Positions 11,244 through 20,662 of a stretch of DNA of 64,000 bases are shown piece after piece (the first letter of the stretch is position 1; each line of letters begins with the position of its first letter). The translations under genes and the position numbers were made by a program. This DNA is from Mycobacterium sp. GTDB lineage: Bacteria > Actinomycetota > Actinomycetes > Mycobacteriales > Mycobacteriaceae. The notes below the pieces were generated by a model, which worked only from the letters and a program-made list of their open reading frames with translations, was not told the origin of the DNA and ran no database searches. The stretch lies in NCBI GenBank assembly GCA_003987775.1, contig RXJD01000037.1:62001-126000 (forward strand), written 5' to 3'.

Positions 11244-12257
11244 TCAGATCGCGTCGGGGTCCGCAGCGAATGCATCCGCGGCGTCGCGGGCCAGACCGAC
11301 CGCCGTGCGCGCCCACTGCGGGGTCGCGACGGCCAAGCCGCATGCCGGGGTGACACCGACGCGGCCCCGCAGGGGCGAACGCCCGAATCCGAGACGGTCG
11401 GTTACCGCGACGACTCTGGTGGCCACCTCTTCGACCGACGGCCGGCGGTCGGGGGCACTGCTGTCGACCACGCCCAGCACGAGGGTGCGCCCCGACTCCA
11501 CAAATGCCGCGACAGCGTCCAAGTCGGCGGCCCGCAGCGTGTTCACATCGACCGAAACCGCCGCAATTCCGCTGCGTGCCAACAACTCCCAAGGAACATC
11601 GGGAGCGCAGCTGTGCAGCGCCACGTCCACTCCCACCACCTCGACACACATCGCCAGCAAGGCCTCGGCGACCGCCTCGTCGAGCGCGGGCACCGGACTC
11701 AGGGCGGTGACCCCGGTCAGCCGGCCGCCGAGGGCGGCCGGCAGCGTCGGCTCGTCGAACTGCACCACAACCTGCGTGTCCAGACGGCGGGACAGCGCGG
11801 CGCGGTGGGCGGCGACGCCTTCGGCCAGCGAGGCGGCCAGGTCGCGCAGTGCGCCCGCATCGGTGATCGCGCGGTGGCCGTTGCCCAACTCCAGCCCCGC
11901 CGCCAGGGTGACCGGCCCGGGCGCCTGCACCTTGACCACCCGGTCGCCGCCGCGCAGGCCCGCGGTCTCCCAGGCCTCCTCGAGCGCGTCCATGTCCTCG
12001 TCGAGCATGCTGGTGGCCCGGCGCGTCACGACCCCGGGACGAGAGACCACGCGGTAGCCGCGCGGGACAGTGTCCAGGGCCACGTCGACCAGCAGCGCCG
12101 CGGCGCGCCCGAGCATGTCGGCACCCACTCCCCTGGCCGGTAACTCCACGAGATGGGCCAACGCGCCGGCCAACTCGCCGACGACGACTTCGGCGGCCTG
12201 GCGCGCCGAGGTGCCGGGCCACGATCCGACGCCGCTGCCCTGTGCGAAAACACTCAC
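11244..12257 (-). CDS. MetE C-terminal-like protein (Rv3015c family)
   Basis: This 337-residue TIM-barrel protein is related to the catalytic domain of cobalamin-independent methionine synthase. It keeps 'VKVQAPGPVTLA', 'VVVQFDEPTLP' and 'DVALHSCAPD', where His and Cys would be zinc ligands, but is far shorter than true MetE (about 750). The start is GTG 12257. The order ligA, this gene, lpqA matches Rv3014c-Rv3016 as I recall it. Actual methionine synthase activity is doubtful; a methyl or one-carbon transfer role is inference. It lies upstream of the SRPBCC-arsR operon on the same strand and diverges from lpqA. Confidence 0.82.
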   Translation of the reverse strand: MSVFAQGSGVGSWPGTSARQAAEVVVGELAGALAHLVELPARGVGADMLGRAAALLVDVALDTVPRGYRVVSRPGVVTRRATSMLDEDMDALEEAWETAGLRGGDRVVKVQAPGPVTLAAGLELGNGHRAITDAGALRDLAASLAEGVAAHRAALSRRLDTQVVVQFDEPTLPAALGGRLTGVTALSPVPALDEAVAEALLAMCVEVVGVDVALHSCAPDVPWELLARSGIAAVSVDVNTLRAADLDAVAAFVESGRTLVLGVVDSSAPDRRPSVEEVATRVVAVTDRLGFGRSPLRGRVGVTPACGLAVATPQWARTAVGLARDAADAFAADPDAI

Positions 12258-12303
12258 CCGGCAACCGTATTCGACATCACAACGGGAGCCACCGGCCAGG
12301 GGT

Positions 12304-12327
12304 GTTTAGCGCTGCCGGACCCGGGTA
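12304..12327 (+). promoter_or_regulatory. SigF-type promoter of lpqA
   Basis: GTTT (12304-12307), a 15-bp spacer and GGGTA (12323-12327) match the mycobacterial SigF consensus. The predicted start of transcription is near 12334, leaving a short leader that contains the GGAAGGG ribosome site before ATG 12351. Assigned by eye only. Confidence 0.5.
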
Positions 12328-12350
12328 AGTTCGAGCCGGAAGGGCGGCTC

Positions 12351-12983
12351 ATGGCGAGAAAAACACGGTTGCTCCTGTCGTGTTGCGCGATGCTGCTGGC
12401 AACGGCGTGCACTCGCGTGGTCGATGGCGAAGCGTTGCCGGCCTTCGGCGCCCTACCACTGGACGTGCTCGACGTCAGCACGGTGCTGCTGGACCAGTCG
12501 AGGATGCGCTCGATCACCGGTTCCGGCGAGCATCTGACGATCATTCCCTCGATGGACGGCCGGTACCCCGTCGACATCGAAGATCTCGCCGCGACCGCCC
12601 CGGCGGAATGCCGGTTCGTGTTCGCCGAGACGGCGACGTTCGGCCCCGAGGTGAAGTCGTTCCACAAGACGACGTTTCAGGACCCACCCGGTGGCCGGCT
12701 GATTTCCGAGGGCGCCGCGAGTTATCACGACGCCGACATCGCGCGGCGCGCGTTCGAGGGGCTGGTGTCAACGGTGAAGGGCTGTGCGGACAGTTCGATG
12801 GGCTGGCTGTTCGTCAACTCGTGGGAGACCGGCCCTGACTCGCTGCGCATGCGACCGGGTTCGTGTGGCCGCGATTACCGGGTGCTTTCGGTGGCTCTGC
12901 TGGAAGTCACCTTCTGCGGCTTCCCCGAATCGGTGTCGGAGATCGTGATGACGAACATCGCCAAAAATGTGCCGGGAGGCTAG
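12351..12983 (+). CDS. lpqA: Lipoprotein LpqA homologue
   Basis: This 210-residue secreted lipoprotein has a basic n-region 'MARKTR', a short hydrophobic core and a lipobox-like 'LLATAC' placing the acylated Cys near residue 20. The mature part contains several Cys ('AECRF', 'KGCADSS', 'GSCGRDY', 'TFCGF') and resembles the extracellular sensor fold seen in PknH-like mycobacterial proteins. The function is unknown. ATG 12351 is supported by GGAAGGG seven bases upstream and the signal peptide. The frame remains open upstream without coding character. It converges on mnmA with a 4-bp overlap (CTAG). The esx/PPE genes I remember next to lpqA in M. tuberculosis are absent. Confidence 0.85.
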   Translation: MARKTRLLLSCCAMLLATACTRVVDGEALPAFGALPLDVLDVSTVLLDQSRMRSITGSGEHLTIIPSMDGRYPVDIEDLAATAPAECRFVFAETATFGPEVKSFHKTTFQDPPGGRLISEGAASYHDADIARRAFEGLVSTVKGCADSSMGWLFVNSWETGPDSLRMRPGSCGRDYRVLSVALLEVTFCGFPESVSEIVMTNIAKNVPGG

Positions 12984-14059
12984 GCCCGCCCGGTGCCGGC
13001 GATGGTAGCGCTGCCGATCACCTCGTCACCGTCGGGATCGGGGCGGTACAGCACGAGCGTCTGACCACGGGCCACCCCGCGAAGCGGTGCCCGCAACTGC
13101 ACGACCAGCTCGCCGTCAACCAATTCGGCTACGCCGTCTTCGATTTCGCCGTGTGCGCGCACCTGCACCGCGCATTCGATCGGACCGGAGGGCGCGGTTC
13201 CCGCGGTGAAGACCGGCGCGCGTCCGCGAAGCGTGTGAACGTCGAGTTCGGCCGCACTCCCGACATGAACGGTGGCGGTGTCGGCGTCGATCGCCGTCAC
13301 ATACCGTGGCAGACCGTCCGCCCCCGGACCGGCGATGCCCAGGCCCTTGCGCTGACCGATGGTGAAGCCGTGCACACCGTCATGTTCGGCGAGTACGGCA
13401 CCGTCCTTGTCGACGACCGCCCCGCGACGGACGCCGATGCGCGCGCCGAGGAACGCCTGGGTGTTGCCGGACGGGATGAAGCAGATGTCATGACTGTCCG
13501 GCTTGTCCGCGACCGCCAGGCCACGGCGGGCCGCCTCGGCGCGGATCTGCGGCTTGGGGGTGTCGCCGATCGGGAAAGCGGCGTGACGCAACTGCTCGGC
13601 GGTGAGCACGGCCAGCACGTAGGACTGGTCCTTGTCCCGGTCGACGGCGCGGCGCAACCGTCCCCCGGACAGTCGCGCGTAGTGCCCGGTGACCACCTGG
13701 TCGAAACCGAGCGCCAGCGCGCGCGCCGACAATGCGGAGAACTTGATCTGCTGATTGCAGCGCACACAGGGATTCGGCGTCTCGCCGCGCGCATAGGACG
13801 ACACGAAATCGTCGATCACGTCCGCTTGGAACTTTTCCGCGAAATCCCATACATAGAACGGTATTCCGAGGACATCGGCCACCCGCCGGGCGTCGGACGC
13901 GTCCTCCTTGGAGCAGCAGCCACGCGATCCGGTGCGCAGGGTGCCCGGCGCGGTCGACAGCGCCAGATGCACGCCGACCACGTCGTGCCCCGCGTCCACC
14001 ATGCGGGCCGCGGCCACCGACGAATCCACCCCACCGCTCATCGCGGCGAGAACCTTCAC
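12980..14059 (-). CDS. mnmA: tRNA-specific 2-thiouridylase
   Basis: MnmA puts sulfur on U34 of tRNA Glu, Gln and Lys using ATP and a persulfide relayed from the cysteine desulfurase. The product is 359 residues. It starts with the PP-loop '[16 protein letters not shown]'. The first catalytic Cys is in '[12 protein letters not shown]' and the second in 'HDICFIPSG'. Start GTG 14059 overlaps the iscS stop (GTGA), so enzyme and sulfur donor are coupled. An in-frame extension upstream lies inside iscS and has no family similarity. Confidence 0.96.
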   Translation of the reverse strand: MKVLAAMSGGVDSSVAAARMVDAGHDVVGVHLALSTAPGTLRTGSRGCCSKEDASDARRVADVLGIPFYVWDFAEKFQADVIDDFVSSYARGETPNPCVRCNQQIKFSALSARALALGFDQVVTGHYARLSGGRLRRAVDRDKDQSYVLAVLTAEQLRHAAFPIGDTPKPQIRAEAARRGLAVADKPDSHDICFIPSGNTQAFLGARIGVRRGAVVDKDGAVLAEHDGVHGFTIGQRKGLGIAGPGADGLPRYVTAIDADTATVHVGSAAELDVHTLRGRAPVFTAGTAPSGPIECAVQVRAHGEIEDGVAELVDGELVVQLRAPLRGVARGQTLVLYRPDPDGDEVIGSATIAGTGRA

Positions 14060-15237
14060 TGGGCCAACCCCGCGGCGGCCAGGGCAGCCCGCCGGGCGCG
14101 CGCCACCGCACCGGGAAGCACCTCTAACGCCGCGTCCACGTCGGAGTCGACGCTGTTGTGTCCGAACGAGAGCCGCAACGATCCGCGGGCGCTGGCCGGA
14201 TCGGCGCCCATCGCGATCAGCACGTGCGACGGTTGCGCCACCCCGGCGGTGCAGGCCGATCCGGTCGAACACTCGATTCCGTTGGCGTCCAGCAGCATCA
14301 ACAACGCATCGCCTTCACAGCCGCGGAAGGTGAAGTGGGCGTTGCCCGGAAGCCGCAGCGGGTCGCGGGCCCCGTTGACCCGGACGTCGTCGATCTGGGC
14401 GAGCACGCCGTCGACCAACCGGTCCCGCAGTTGCCGCAGCCGCGCACTGTTGGCCTCCAGGCCGTCCACCGCGATGCCGGCTGCGGTGGCCATGCCCACC
14501 GCGCCGGCGACATCGGGTGTCCCGGAACGGATATCGCGCTCCTGACCGCCGCCGTGCAGCAGCGGCACACACGCGACATTGCGGCGCACCACCAGTGCGC
14601 CCACCCCGGGCGGGCCACCGAACTTGTGCCCGGCCACACTCATCGCCGAGAGCCCGCTGGCACCGAAGTCGACCGGCAGCTGCCCGACCGCCTGCACGGC
14701 GTCGCAGTGCATCGGAACGCCGAACTCGGCTGCGACGGAGGCTAATTCAGCGATCGGCATGATGGTGCCGACCTCGTTGTTGGCCCACATCACCGATACG
14801 ACCGCGACGTCGTCACCGCCGTCGAGCGCCTCCCGCAGCGCGGCGGCCGACACGGATCCGTCGGAGTCGGTGGGCAGCCAGGTGACTTCGGCGCCTTCGT
14901 GCTCGACGAGCCAGTTGACGCTGTCCAGCACCGCGTGGTGTTCGACTTCGCTGGTGACGATGCGCCGGCGGTTCTCGTTCTCGTCGCGGCGGGCCCAGTA
15001 CAGGCCCTTGACGGCCAGGTTGTCGCTCTCGGTGCCGCCCGCGGTGAAGATGACCTCCGAGGGGCGCGCACCGAGCTTGTCGGCGATGAGCTCCCGGGAC
15101 TCCTCGATTCGCCGGCGCGCCGTGCGACCGGTGGTGTGCAGTGAAGACGCATTGCCCACGGTGCCGAGCACAGCGGTCATCGCCTCGATGGCAGCGGGGT
15201 GCATCGGGGTGGTGGCGGCGTGATCGAGGTAGACCAT
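14056..15237 (-). CDS. iscS: Cysteine desulfurase
   Basis: IscS is a PLP enzyme that takes sulfur from cysteine and hands it to Fe-S assembly and, here by context, to MnmA. It is 393 residues, which I recall as the length of the M. tuberculosis protein. '[20 protein letters not shown]' opens the fold. The PLP Lys is in '[12 protein letters not shown]', and the active Cys lies on the loop '[11 protein letters not shown]'. ATG 15237 is chosen for the conserved N-terminus; the frame is open upstream through a tandem repeat, giving non-homologous repetitive residues. Operon: iscS-mnmA. Confidence 0.96.
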   Translation of the reverse strand: MVYLDHAATTPMHPAAIEAMTAVLGTVGNASSLHTTGRTARRRIEESRELIADKLGARPSEVIFTAGGTESDNLAVKGLYWARRDENENRRRIVTSEVEHHAVLDSVNWLVEHEGAEVTWLPTDSDGSVSAAALREALDGGDDVAVVSVMWANNEVGTIMPIAELASVAAEFGVPMHCDAVQAVGQLPVDFGASGLSAMSVAGHKFGGPPGVGALVVRRNVACVPLLHGGGQERDIRSGTPDVAGAVGMATAAGIAVDGLEANSARLRQLRDRLVDGVLAQIDDVRVNGARDPLRLPGNAHFTFRGCEGDALLMLLDANGIECSTGSACTAGVAQPSHVLIAMGADPASARGSLRLSFGHNSVDSDVDAALEVLPGAVARARRAALAAAGLAQ

Positions 15238-15257
15238 GACCCGCCCCACGATACCGG

Positions 15258-15325
15258 CCCGTCCTGCGACGATTGGTGCCCGTCCTGCGACGATTCCGAC
15301 CCCGTCCTGCGACGATTCCGGCCCC
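15258..15325. repeat. Three-copy 21/22-bp tandem repeat upstream of iscS
   Basis: CGTCCTGCGACGATT recurs with GTCC at 15261, 15282 and 15304 (periods 21 and 22), each followed by a variable 5-7 bases. It begins 20 bp upstream of the iscS ATG, so it would lie in the iscS leader or promoter. A period of two helical turns suits repeated protein binding; it may equally be a variable-number repeat. Confidence 0.7.
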
Positions 15326-15362
15326 GAACGGTGGAGCTGCCCCCGATTAATCGCTAAGTTGG

Positions 15363-15377
15363 TGAACAAAGTGTTCA
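15363..15377. promoter_or_regulatory. TGAACA-AAG-TGTTCA palindrome in the iscS/photolyase divergent region
   Basis: This perfect 6-bp inverted repeat with a 3-bp spacer lies between iscS and the Fe-S photolyase. It sits over TTGGTG (15359-15364) and just before TAATTT (15379-15384), possible promoter elements of the photolyase gene. If so, transcription starts near 15391, which favours the GTG 15429 start. The regulator is unknown. Confidence 0.5.
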
Positions 15378-15428
15378 GTAATTTGCGTGGGGGACGATGA
15401 CTGCACCGACGACACAGCCGGAAATCGC

Positions 15429-16910
15429 GTGAGCGCCGAGACCCGGCGATGGTGCTTCGCCGATCAGCTCGGCCCCCACTTCCTCGACGATCCCGCCCAG
15501 CCGGTGCTGCTGATCGAGTCACGGGCGGTGTTCCAACGCCGCCGCTTCCACCGGCGCAAGGCTCATCTGGTGCTCTCGGCGTTGCGCCACCGGGCGGCTG
15601 AACTCGGTGAGCAGGCGGTGTTTCTGCAGACCCGCAGCTACGGTGAAGCGCTCGATCAGCTCGACGAACCGCTCAGCGTGTGCCAGCCCACCTCGTGGGC
15701 GGCTGACCGATTCGTGCGGTCGCTGCCGTCGGTAGAGGTCCTGGCCGCCCGGGGTTTCTGCACGAGCCGGGAGGATTTCGACGAGTGGGCGAAATCACAG
15801 CGCACGCTGCGGATGGAGAATTTCTACCGCACCGCGCGCCGCCGGTTCGATCTGCTGATGGACGGTGACCAGCCGGTCGAGGGACGGTGGAACTTCGACG
15901 CCGACAATCGCGAACCCGCGCCCAAGAACACGGCCGATCTGGGCGTTCCACCGCCCTGGCAGGCCGAAGAAGACGAGATCGACGAAGAGGTCCGCGCCGA
16001 TCTGGACCGCTGGGAACGCGACGGCGATGTGTCGTTCGTCGGGCGCGACGGCCCACGCGAGTTCGCCGTCACCGCCGCAGAAGCGCAACAGGCGCTGAAA
16101 GTCTTTCTGCGGGACCGGCTGGCGCACTTCGGCCCGCATGAAGACGCGATGCTGACCGGCGACCGGTTCATGGCTCACAGTCTGCTGTCGGCGCCGATGA
16201 ACCTGGGCCTGCTGGATCCGCTGGACTGCGCCTACGCCGCCGAAGACGCCTACCGCAGCAAGAAGGCACCTATCAGCAGCGTGGAGGGATACATCCGGCA
16301 GCTGATCGGGTGGCGGGACTACATCTGGCACGTCTACTGGCACTTCGGCCGGAAGTATCGTCACCGCAACGCATTACACGCGACCAACAGCCTGCCGTCC
16401 TGGTTCACCGAGCTGGACGCCGATGCGCTGGAGGCCAATTGCCTCAAGGACGTCCTGGCACAGGTACGCGACCACGGCTGGGTCCATCACATCCCCCGGC
16501 TGATGGTGCTGTCCAACTTCGCGCTGCAACGCGGTTGGGATCCGGCCGAGGTCACCGACTGGTTCCACCGATCCTTCGTCGACGGCTACGACTGGGTGAT
16601 GGTCGCCAATGTGGTTGGCATGTCGTTGCATGCCGACGGCGGGCTGATGGCGACCAAGCCGTACGCGTCCGGCGGCGCCTACATCAATCGCATGAGCGAC
16701 TACTGCGGATCCTGCCGGTACCAGCCGAGCAAACGGGTCGGTGAGCAGGGGTGTCCGTTCACCGGCGGCTACTGGTGGTTTCTGGCGCGCAACCGAGAAG
16801 AGCTGGGACGCAACCGGCGGATGGCTCAACCGATGGCCGGGCTGGGCAGGCTGAAGGACCTCGACGAGGTGGTGGCCCAGCAACGCCGCCTCGGTGACAG
16901 CCCCCCGTAA
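15429..16910 (+). CDS. Fe-S bacterial cryptochrome/photolyase (PhrB/CryPro type)
   Basis: This flavoprotein of about 493 residues belongs to the prokaryotic (6-4) photolyase-like group (DUF523-related N-terminus, FAD-binding C-terminus). It carries four Cys in the positions of the 4Fe-4S cluster of PhrB: one in '[10 protein letters not shown]', two in 'DYCGSCRYQ' and one in 'GEQGCPF'. '[20 protein letters not shown]' and '[13 protein letters not shown]' are typical of the FAD-binding region. The predicted role is light-driven repair of (6-4) photoproducts or light sensing. GTG 15429 is preferred over GTG 15387, which lacks a ribosome site and lies upstream of the likely transcription start. 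It converges on the SRPBCC gene with a 5-bp gap. Confidence 0.88.
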   Translation: MSAETRRWCFADQLGPHFLDDPAQPVLLIESRAVFQRRRFHRRKAHLVLSALRHRAAELGEQAVFLQTRSYGEALDQLDEPLSVCQPTSWAADRFVRSLPSVEVLAARGFCTSREDFDEWAKSQRTLRMENFYRTARRRFDLLMDGDQPVEGRWNFDADNREPAPKNTADLGVPPPWQAEEDEIDEEVRADLDRWERDGDVSFVGRDGPREFAVTAAEAQQALKVFLRDRLAHFGPHEDAMLTGDRFMAHSLLSAPMNLGLLDPLDCAYAAEDAYRSKKAPISSVEGYIRQLIGWRDYIWHVYWHFGRKYRHRNALHATNSLPSWFTELDADALEANCLKDVLAQVRDHGWVHHIPRLMVLSNFALQRGWDPAEVTDWFHRSFVDGYDWVMVANVVGMSLHADGGLMATKPYASGGAYINRMSDYCGSCRYQPSKRVGEQGCPFTGGYWWFLARNREELGRNRRMAQPMAGLGRLKDLDEVVAQQRRLGDSPP

Positions 16911-16915
16911 GACCG

Positions 16916-17290
16916 CTAGGTCAGCAGCTTCTCCATCCGGCGCAACGCGATCTCACACACCGCCAGATAGGCGGGCGCCCACCGCGGCACACCGAAGGTG
17001 ATCCGTGCGCCGCCGTCGGCGGGATCCACCCGGTGCCAGGTGGCGGGGATTCCGGCCACCTTCCATGCCCAGCATCGGGCCGGCTCGAACTCGGTGACGA
17101 CGAACGGCAGCCGCACCAGCAGCGCGGTCTGGACCGTCCCCTTCGCGCCCGCGGTCAGCCGTCTGCCCGGCTGGTCGAGTTCGGCGCCGGTGATCGAAGG
17201 CCCCCATTGCGGCCAGGCGTCGAGGTCGACGAGAAGATCCCACGCGGCCTGCGGTGGCGCGGCAACGAGCCGACTCACACTGAACGTCAT
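16916..17290 (-). CDS. SRPBCC family protein
   Basis: This 124-residue single-domain START-like protein opens 'MTFSVSRLVAAPPQAAWDLLVDLDAWPQWG', the usual polyketide-cyclase/dehydrase-like beginning. It has 'EFEPARCWAWKVAGIPATW' in the core and a C-terminal amphipathic helix. It probably binds a hydrophobic ligand; no catalytic residues are evident and the substrate is unknown. It is on the minus strand downstream of the DUF427 gene with a 24-bp gap, so the two are probably co-transcribed. It converges on the photolyase gene. Confidence 0.82.
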   Translation of the reverse strand: MTFSVSRLVAAPPQAAWDLLVDLDAWPQWGPSITGAELDQPGRRLTAGAKGTVQTALLVRLPFVVTEFEPARCWAWKVAGIPATWHRVDPADGGARITFGVPRWAPAYLAVCEIALRRMEKLLT

Positions 17291-17314
17291 CGCCCTAGTG
17301 TTCCCGCTCGCCGG

Positions 17315-17815
17315 CTACCAACCCATCGATCCCGGAATTCCCTTGAACGGGCCCACGATCCAGCTGTTGATCCAGCCGCCGTAGAAGCCGCCGGGTTGCG
17401 CAATGACCTCTTCACCGTTGACCGTGCACCGGTCCACCTCGGCGGCCATCACGGCGATCGCATTCGCGATCGGTGCGAAACCGGCGGTGGGCCGCTCGTA
17501 AGTCCAGGCCGCGCGCGAAGCCACCCGCGCCGGCGTTACCAGATCGAAGTAGCTCGCCTGTCCCTTCCATTCGCACCAGGACGAACCGGCAGCGGGCCGC
17601 AGCACCCCCTCCGCGAACGCATCACGCGGCAGGTAGTACGTGGGTGGGTGGCTGGTCTCCAGCACCCGCCAGGCGCGCTGCGTCGATGCGATCTGCTGAC
17701 CGCCCAATTCGATGGTGATCGAACCGGCGAAGTCTTCCAGCCGCGGTGGGCGGGGATAGTCCCACACGGATTCCTGCCCTGGACCGGCAACGTCCGGCTT
17801 CGGCCAACGACTCAT
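17315..17815 (-). CDS. DUF427 family protein
   Basis: This 166-residue protein matches the DUF427 fold: 'RVLETSHPPTYYLPRDAF' and 'SWCEWKGQASYFDL' are its hallmark beta-strands, followed by 'AAWTYERPTAGFAPIAN'. The biochemical function of the family is not established. ATG 17815 has GGAGAGG five bases upstream, a strong ribosome site. The frame extends further upstream without similarity. It probably forms a short operon with the following SRPBCC gene. Confidence 0.85.
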   Translation of the reverse strand: MSRWPKPDVAGPGQESVWDYPRPPRLEDFAGSITIELGGQQIASTQRAWRVLETSHPPTYYLPRDAFAEGVLRPAAGSSWCEWKGQASYFDLVTPARVASRAAWTYERPTAGFAPIANAIAVMAAEVDRCTVNGEEVIAQPGGFYGGWINSWIVGPFKGIPGSMGW

Positions 17816-17877
17816 AGTCACCTCTCCGCACTGGGCTGACGCCCGACGAACGCCATTGTCCCCCGAGGCGGGAGCAG

Positions 17878-18705
17878 TCAGGCCACCAGCGCGTGATCCA
17901 GGTTCACCGGCGCACCCGAGCGCACCGCCGTCTGGCACCGGCGGGCCAGGGCCCGCCGGTCGGCTCCCGGTAGCTGCAGCGACTCGACCCGGACCCGGGC
18001 CACGGTGCGGCGTGCGCAGACCACTCGGTAAACCGACCGCAGCAACGGGTCGCAGCCCACGTACGCCGGGTCGGTCGACATCCGCCCGTCCACGTGGTGA
18101 TAGGTCAGGCGCAACGGCTGCACCGGACGGCCCGCATCGATCGCAGCCTGGAACATGGCCGGGTAGAAGCTGCCGAAGGCCGCGCCGCACCAGGTGGTGC
18201 CCTCCGGGAAGGCCACCACCGTCTGACCGGCACGCAACCGCGCCGCGACCGCGGCCACCACGGCGGGCAGCCGCCGCAGACTGGCGCGCTCGATCGGGAT
18301 GATCTTCAGGATCCGCGCCACCACTCCGATGGCCGGGCCGCTGAACATGTCGGCCCGCGCGACGAACGAGCCGGGCAGCACCGCCCCGATCGCGAAGACG
18401 TCCAGCCAGGAGACGTGACTGCTCACCACCAGGACCCCGCTCAGATTCCGAATCGGGTTGCCCGACACTGAGATTCGCACTCCCAGGCTACGCAGCACCA
18501 GCCGGCAGTAGGCGCGCTGAAGATGGCTGGAACCCGGTAGTGGAATACCAAGTAACGGCAGCCCGGGGGCCAGCAGCAGCACCAGGCCGATGCGCAGGGC
18601 GGCCCGCAACCGCACGGGCAGCCGCCGCGCCTGCACCACGTCGTCGAGGCAGCCGACGTCACACGATGCCCGGGGCAGCCACGGGTGCGCGGCCGTCGTG
18701 TTCAC
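17878..18705 (-). CDS. PlsC-type 1-acyl-glycerol-3-phosphate acyltransferase-like (Rv3026c homologue)
   Basis: This 275-residue acyltransferase is expected to move an acyl chain to a lysophospholipid or related acceptor at the inner membrane. It shows an N-terminal hydrophobic stretch ('LRIGLVLLLAPGLPLLG', about 34-50), the catalytic HX4D motif in 'SSHVSWLDVF', and the substrate-binding 'VVAFPEGTTW' in place of the canonical FPEGTRS. The start GTG 18705 overlaps the GNAT gene stop as GTGA. Order and pairing match Rv3027c-Rv3026c. The pair recalls OlsB-OlsA ornithine lipid synthesis, so an aminoacyl-lipid product is possible but unproven. Confidence 0.87.
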   Translation of the reverse strand: MNTTAAHPWLPRASCDVGCLDDVVQARRLPVRLRAALRIGLVLLLAPGLPLLGIPLPGSSHLQRAYCRLVLRSLGVRISVSGNPIRNLSGVLVVSSHVSWLDVFAIGAVLPGSFVARADMFSGPAIGVVARILKIIPIERASLRRLPAVVAAVAARLRAGQTVVAFPEGTTWCGAAFGSFYPAMFQAAIDAGRPVQPLRLTYHHVDGRMSTDPAYVGCDPLLRSVYRVVCARRTVARVRVESLQLPGADRRALARRCQTAVRSGAPVNLDHALVA

Positions 18706-19547
18706 CGGGCTGCACCGCCCATGTCGGCGGCGGCCGACACCGACCGTAGCCGCTTGAGGTAGCGGGTGTCGGCGTCGCTCTTGCTCAGCAGCACGCAGAA
18801 ATCGCCCACCCCGAAGTCCGGGTCGTGGGCAGGCTCGCCGCACGCCCGGGCGCCGAGCCGCAGGTAACCCCGCAGCAACGGCGGGATGACAGGCCGGCCG
18901 GGCGGTGCGATGTCGTCGAGCGCCGTGCCGTCGATGCAGACCGGCCGATACGGCCGGACCCGGTAGCGCGCGGGGTGCCGTTGCAGGACGAAGTCACGCA
19001 CACCCCGGATCTGACGTCCCGGAACGTCGCCCTCGGTTTCGATCGGAACCGACACGCAGCCGGTCACGTAGTCGTAGTCGCAGCGGTCCAGGTAGGCCAG
19101 GATGCCCGCCCACATCAGCAGCACCACCCCGCCGTTGCGATGCCCGTCGCGCACCACAGCGCGCCCCATCTCGACCAGTGACGGCCGCAGGGCGTCGAAG
19201 TCGCGGACGTCGAATTCGGTTGCGGTATAGAGACCTCCGGCGGCGATCGCGCCGGACGGGGGCAGCATGCGGTAGCAGCCGACCAATTCGCCGGTGTCGT
19301 CGTCGCGGACGAGGAGGTGGTCGCAGTATTCGTCGAACCGGTCGACGTCCAGACCCTCGCGGCCGTCGGCCGCGGGGGGCAGCGCGAATCCGGGTGTGCT
19401 GCTGAACACGTCGTGGCGCAGGCGCTGTGCCGCTTCGATGAGGCTCGGATCGGTGGACAGCAACAGGGAATAGTGCGGACCGGATGACGACCGTGTCACC
19501 GGACCGCGTGGCTTGTCGCTGGGTATGAGAACGGATGCGATGCTCAT
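18702..19547 (-). CDS. GNAT-fold N-acyltransferase, OlsB-like (Rv3027c homologue)
   Basis: This 281-residue protein belongs to the COG3176 hemolysin-like/OlsB group of acyl-ACP-dependent N-acyltransferases. Visible features are 'AQRLRHDVFSSTPGF', 'ELVGCYRMLPPSGA', 'SLVEMGRAVVRDGHRNGGV' and 'PIIPPLLRGY'-like 'PVIPPLLRGYLRLGA', all characteristic. It is translationally coupled (GTGA) to the following PlsC-type gene, an arrangement like olsB-olsA. ATG 19547 is chosen for the N-terminal similarity; the frame is open upstream to 19646. The substrate amine is unknown. Confidence 0.85.
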   Translation of the reverse strand: MSIASVLIPSDKPRGPVTRSSSGPHYSLLLSTDPSLIEAAQRLRHDVFSSTPGFALPPAADGREGLDVDRFDEYCDHLLVRDDDTGELVGCYRMLPPSGAIAAGGLYTATEFDVRDFDALRPSLVEMGRAVVRDGHRNGGVVLLMWAGILAYLDRCDYDYVTGCVSVPIETEGDVPGRQIRGVRDFVLQRHPARYRVRPYRPVCIDGTALDDIAPPGRPVIPPLLRGYLRLGARACGEPAHDPDFGVGDFCVLLSKSDADTRYLKRLRSVSAAADMGGAAR

Positions 19548-19633
19548 GGCACCAACATGAAGCAGGCGTTCAGCTAGCCGGCATCGGCCCGCTGACATGT
19601 CGATGCACGCCAGATGAAGCATTCGGCAACGCA

Positions 19634-19660
19634 AAAGCCCCCGCACGCGGCGGGGGCTTT
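19634..19660 (-). terminator. Intrinsic terminator of the etfBA operon
   Basis: AAAGCCCCCGC (19634-19644) pairs perfectly with GCGGGGGCTTT (19650-19660) around a 5-base loop. Read from the minus strand the GC stem is followed by CTTTTGC, a short U-run. It lies 17 bp past the etfA stop. The stem is symmetrical and may also stop transcripts from the other side. Confidence 0.88.
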
Positions 19661-19676
19661 CACGGATACCGGTCGA

Positions 19677-20633
19677 TCAGCCCTTGCGGGCCTTGACCCC
19701 CTCGGTCACCTGCGGGGTGACCTTGAACAGGTCTCCGACCACGCCGTAGTCGGCGATCTCGAAGATCGGCGCCTCCTCGTCCTTGTTGACGGCGACGATG
19801 GTCTTCGAGGTCTGCATACCGGCCCGGTGCTGGATCGCCCCGGAGATGCCCAGCGCGATGTACAGCTGCGGCGAGACGGTCTTGCCGGTCTGGCCCACCT
19901 GGAACTGGCCCGGGTAGTAGCCGGAGTCGACGGCGGCACGCGAGGCGCCGACGGCACCGCCCAGCGAGTCGGCGAGCTCCTCGACGACGGTGAAGTTCTC
20001 CGCGCTGCCCACACCGCGGCCACCGGAGACCACGACGCTGGCCTCCGTCAGCTCGGGGCGGTCGCCGGCCACGGCCGGCTCGCGGGAGGTGATCTTGGTC
20101 GCGTTCTCGGCCGGAGCCGGCACCTCGACGTTGACCTGCTCGCCGGCGCCGGCCTTCGGCTCGGCGTCAATGGCACCACCGCGCACGGTGATCACCGGGG
20201 TGTCGCCGTTGACCTGCGACTCGACGGTGTAGGCGCCACCGAAGATCGAGTGCAGGGCCTTGTTGCCTTCCCGCACCTCGACCACGTCGACCAGCAGACC
20301 GGAGCCGATGCGGGCGGCCAGGCGCCCCGCGATCTCCTTGCCGTCGGCGTTGGCGGCCAGCAGCACCGCCGCGGGCGCGCTGGACTCGGCGAGCGAGGCC
20401 AGCACATCGACGAACGGGGTGATGAGGTAGTTCGCCGCCACGTCGGACTCGGCGACGTAGATCTTCTCGGCGCCTGCCTCTTTGAGGCCGTCGACCAGCG
20501 GAGCGGCGGTACCCGGCGCACCGACGACGACGGCGGCCGGCTCGCCAAGGGCACGGGCCGCGGTGATCAACTCGGAAGTGACCTTCTTGAGGGCCCCTTC
20601 GGCGTGCTCTACAAGCACCAGAACTTCAGCCAT
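19677..20633 (-). CDS. etfA: Electron transfer flavoprotein alpha subunit
   Basis: EtfA binds FAD and with EtfB carries electrons from acyl-CoA dehydrogenases to the respiratory chain. The product is 318 residues, the length I recall for M. tuberculosis FixB. The C-terminal FAD domain is clear: '[15 protein letters not shown]', '[15 protein letters not shown]', '[18 protein letters not shown]' and 'AIQHRAGM'. It follows etfB by 29 bp on the same strand and ends before a strong terminator. ATG 20633 is clear. Confidence 0.97.
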   Translation of the reverse strand: MAEVLVLVEHAEGALKKVTSELITAARALGEPAAVVVGAPGTAAPLVDGLKEAGAEKIYVAESDVAANYLITPFVDVLASLAESSAPAAVLLAANADGKEIAGRLAARIGSGLLVDVVEVREGNKALHSIFGGAYTVESQVNGDTPVITVRGGAIDAEPKAGAGEQVNVEVPAPAENATKITSREPAVAGDRPELTEASVVVSGGRGVGSAENFTVVEELADSLGGAVGASRAAVDSGYYPGQFQVGQTGKTVSPQLYIALGISGAIQHRAGMQTSKTIVAVNKDEEAPIFEIADYGVVGDLFKVTPQVTEGVKARKG

Positions 20634-20662
20634 GGTTTATTCGCTCTCTACGTGGGGTGGGC

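Noticed and set aside
14060..14272. N-terminal extension of mnmA
   Set aside because: The extra residues are read from inside iscS, are Arg/Gly-rich and precede the conserved PP-loop start; GTG 14059 with a GTGA overlap is the natural start.
15258..15325. CRISPR-like array
   Set aside because: Only three units, with 5-7-base variable parts that are too short for spacers, and no cas genes; it is a simple tandem repeat.
15363..15377. LexA SOS box before the photolyase
   Set aside because: The GAAC-GTTC spacing is 5 bases, not the 4 of the mycobacterial consensus TCGAAC-N4-GTTCGA, and the outer bases do not match.
15238..15522. N-terminal extension of iscS through the tandem repeat
   Set aside because: It yields repetitive residues without similarity, whereas '[11 protein letters not shown]' at 15237 is the conserved family start.
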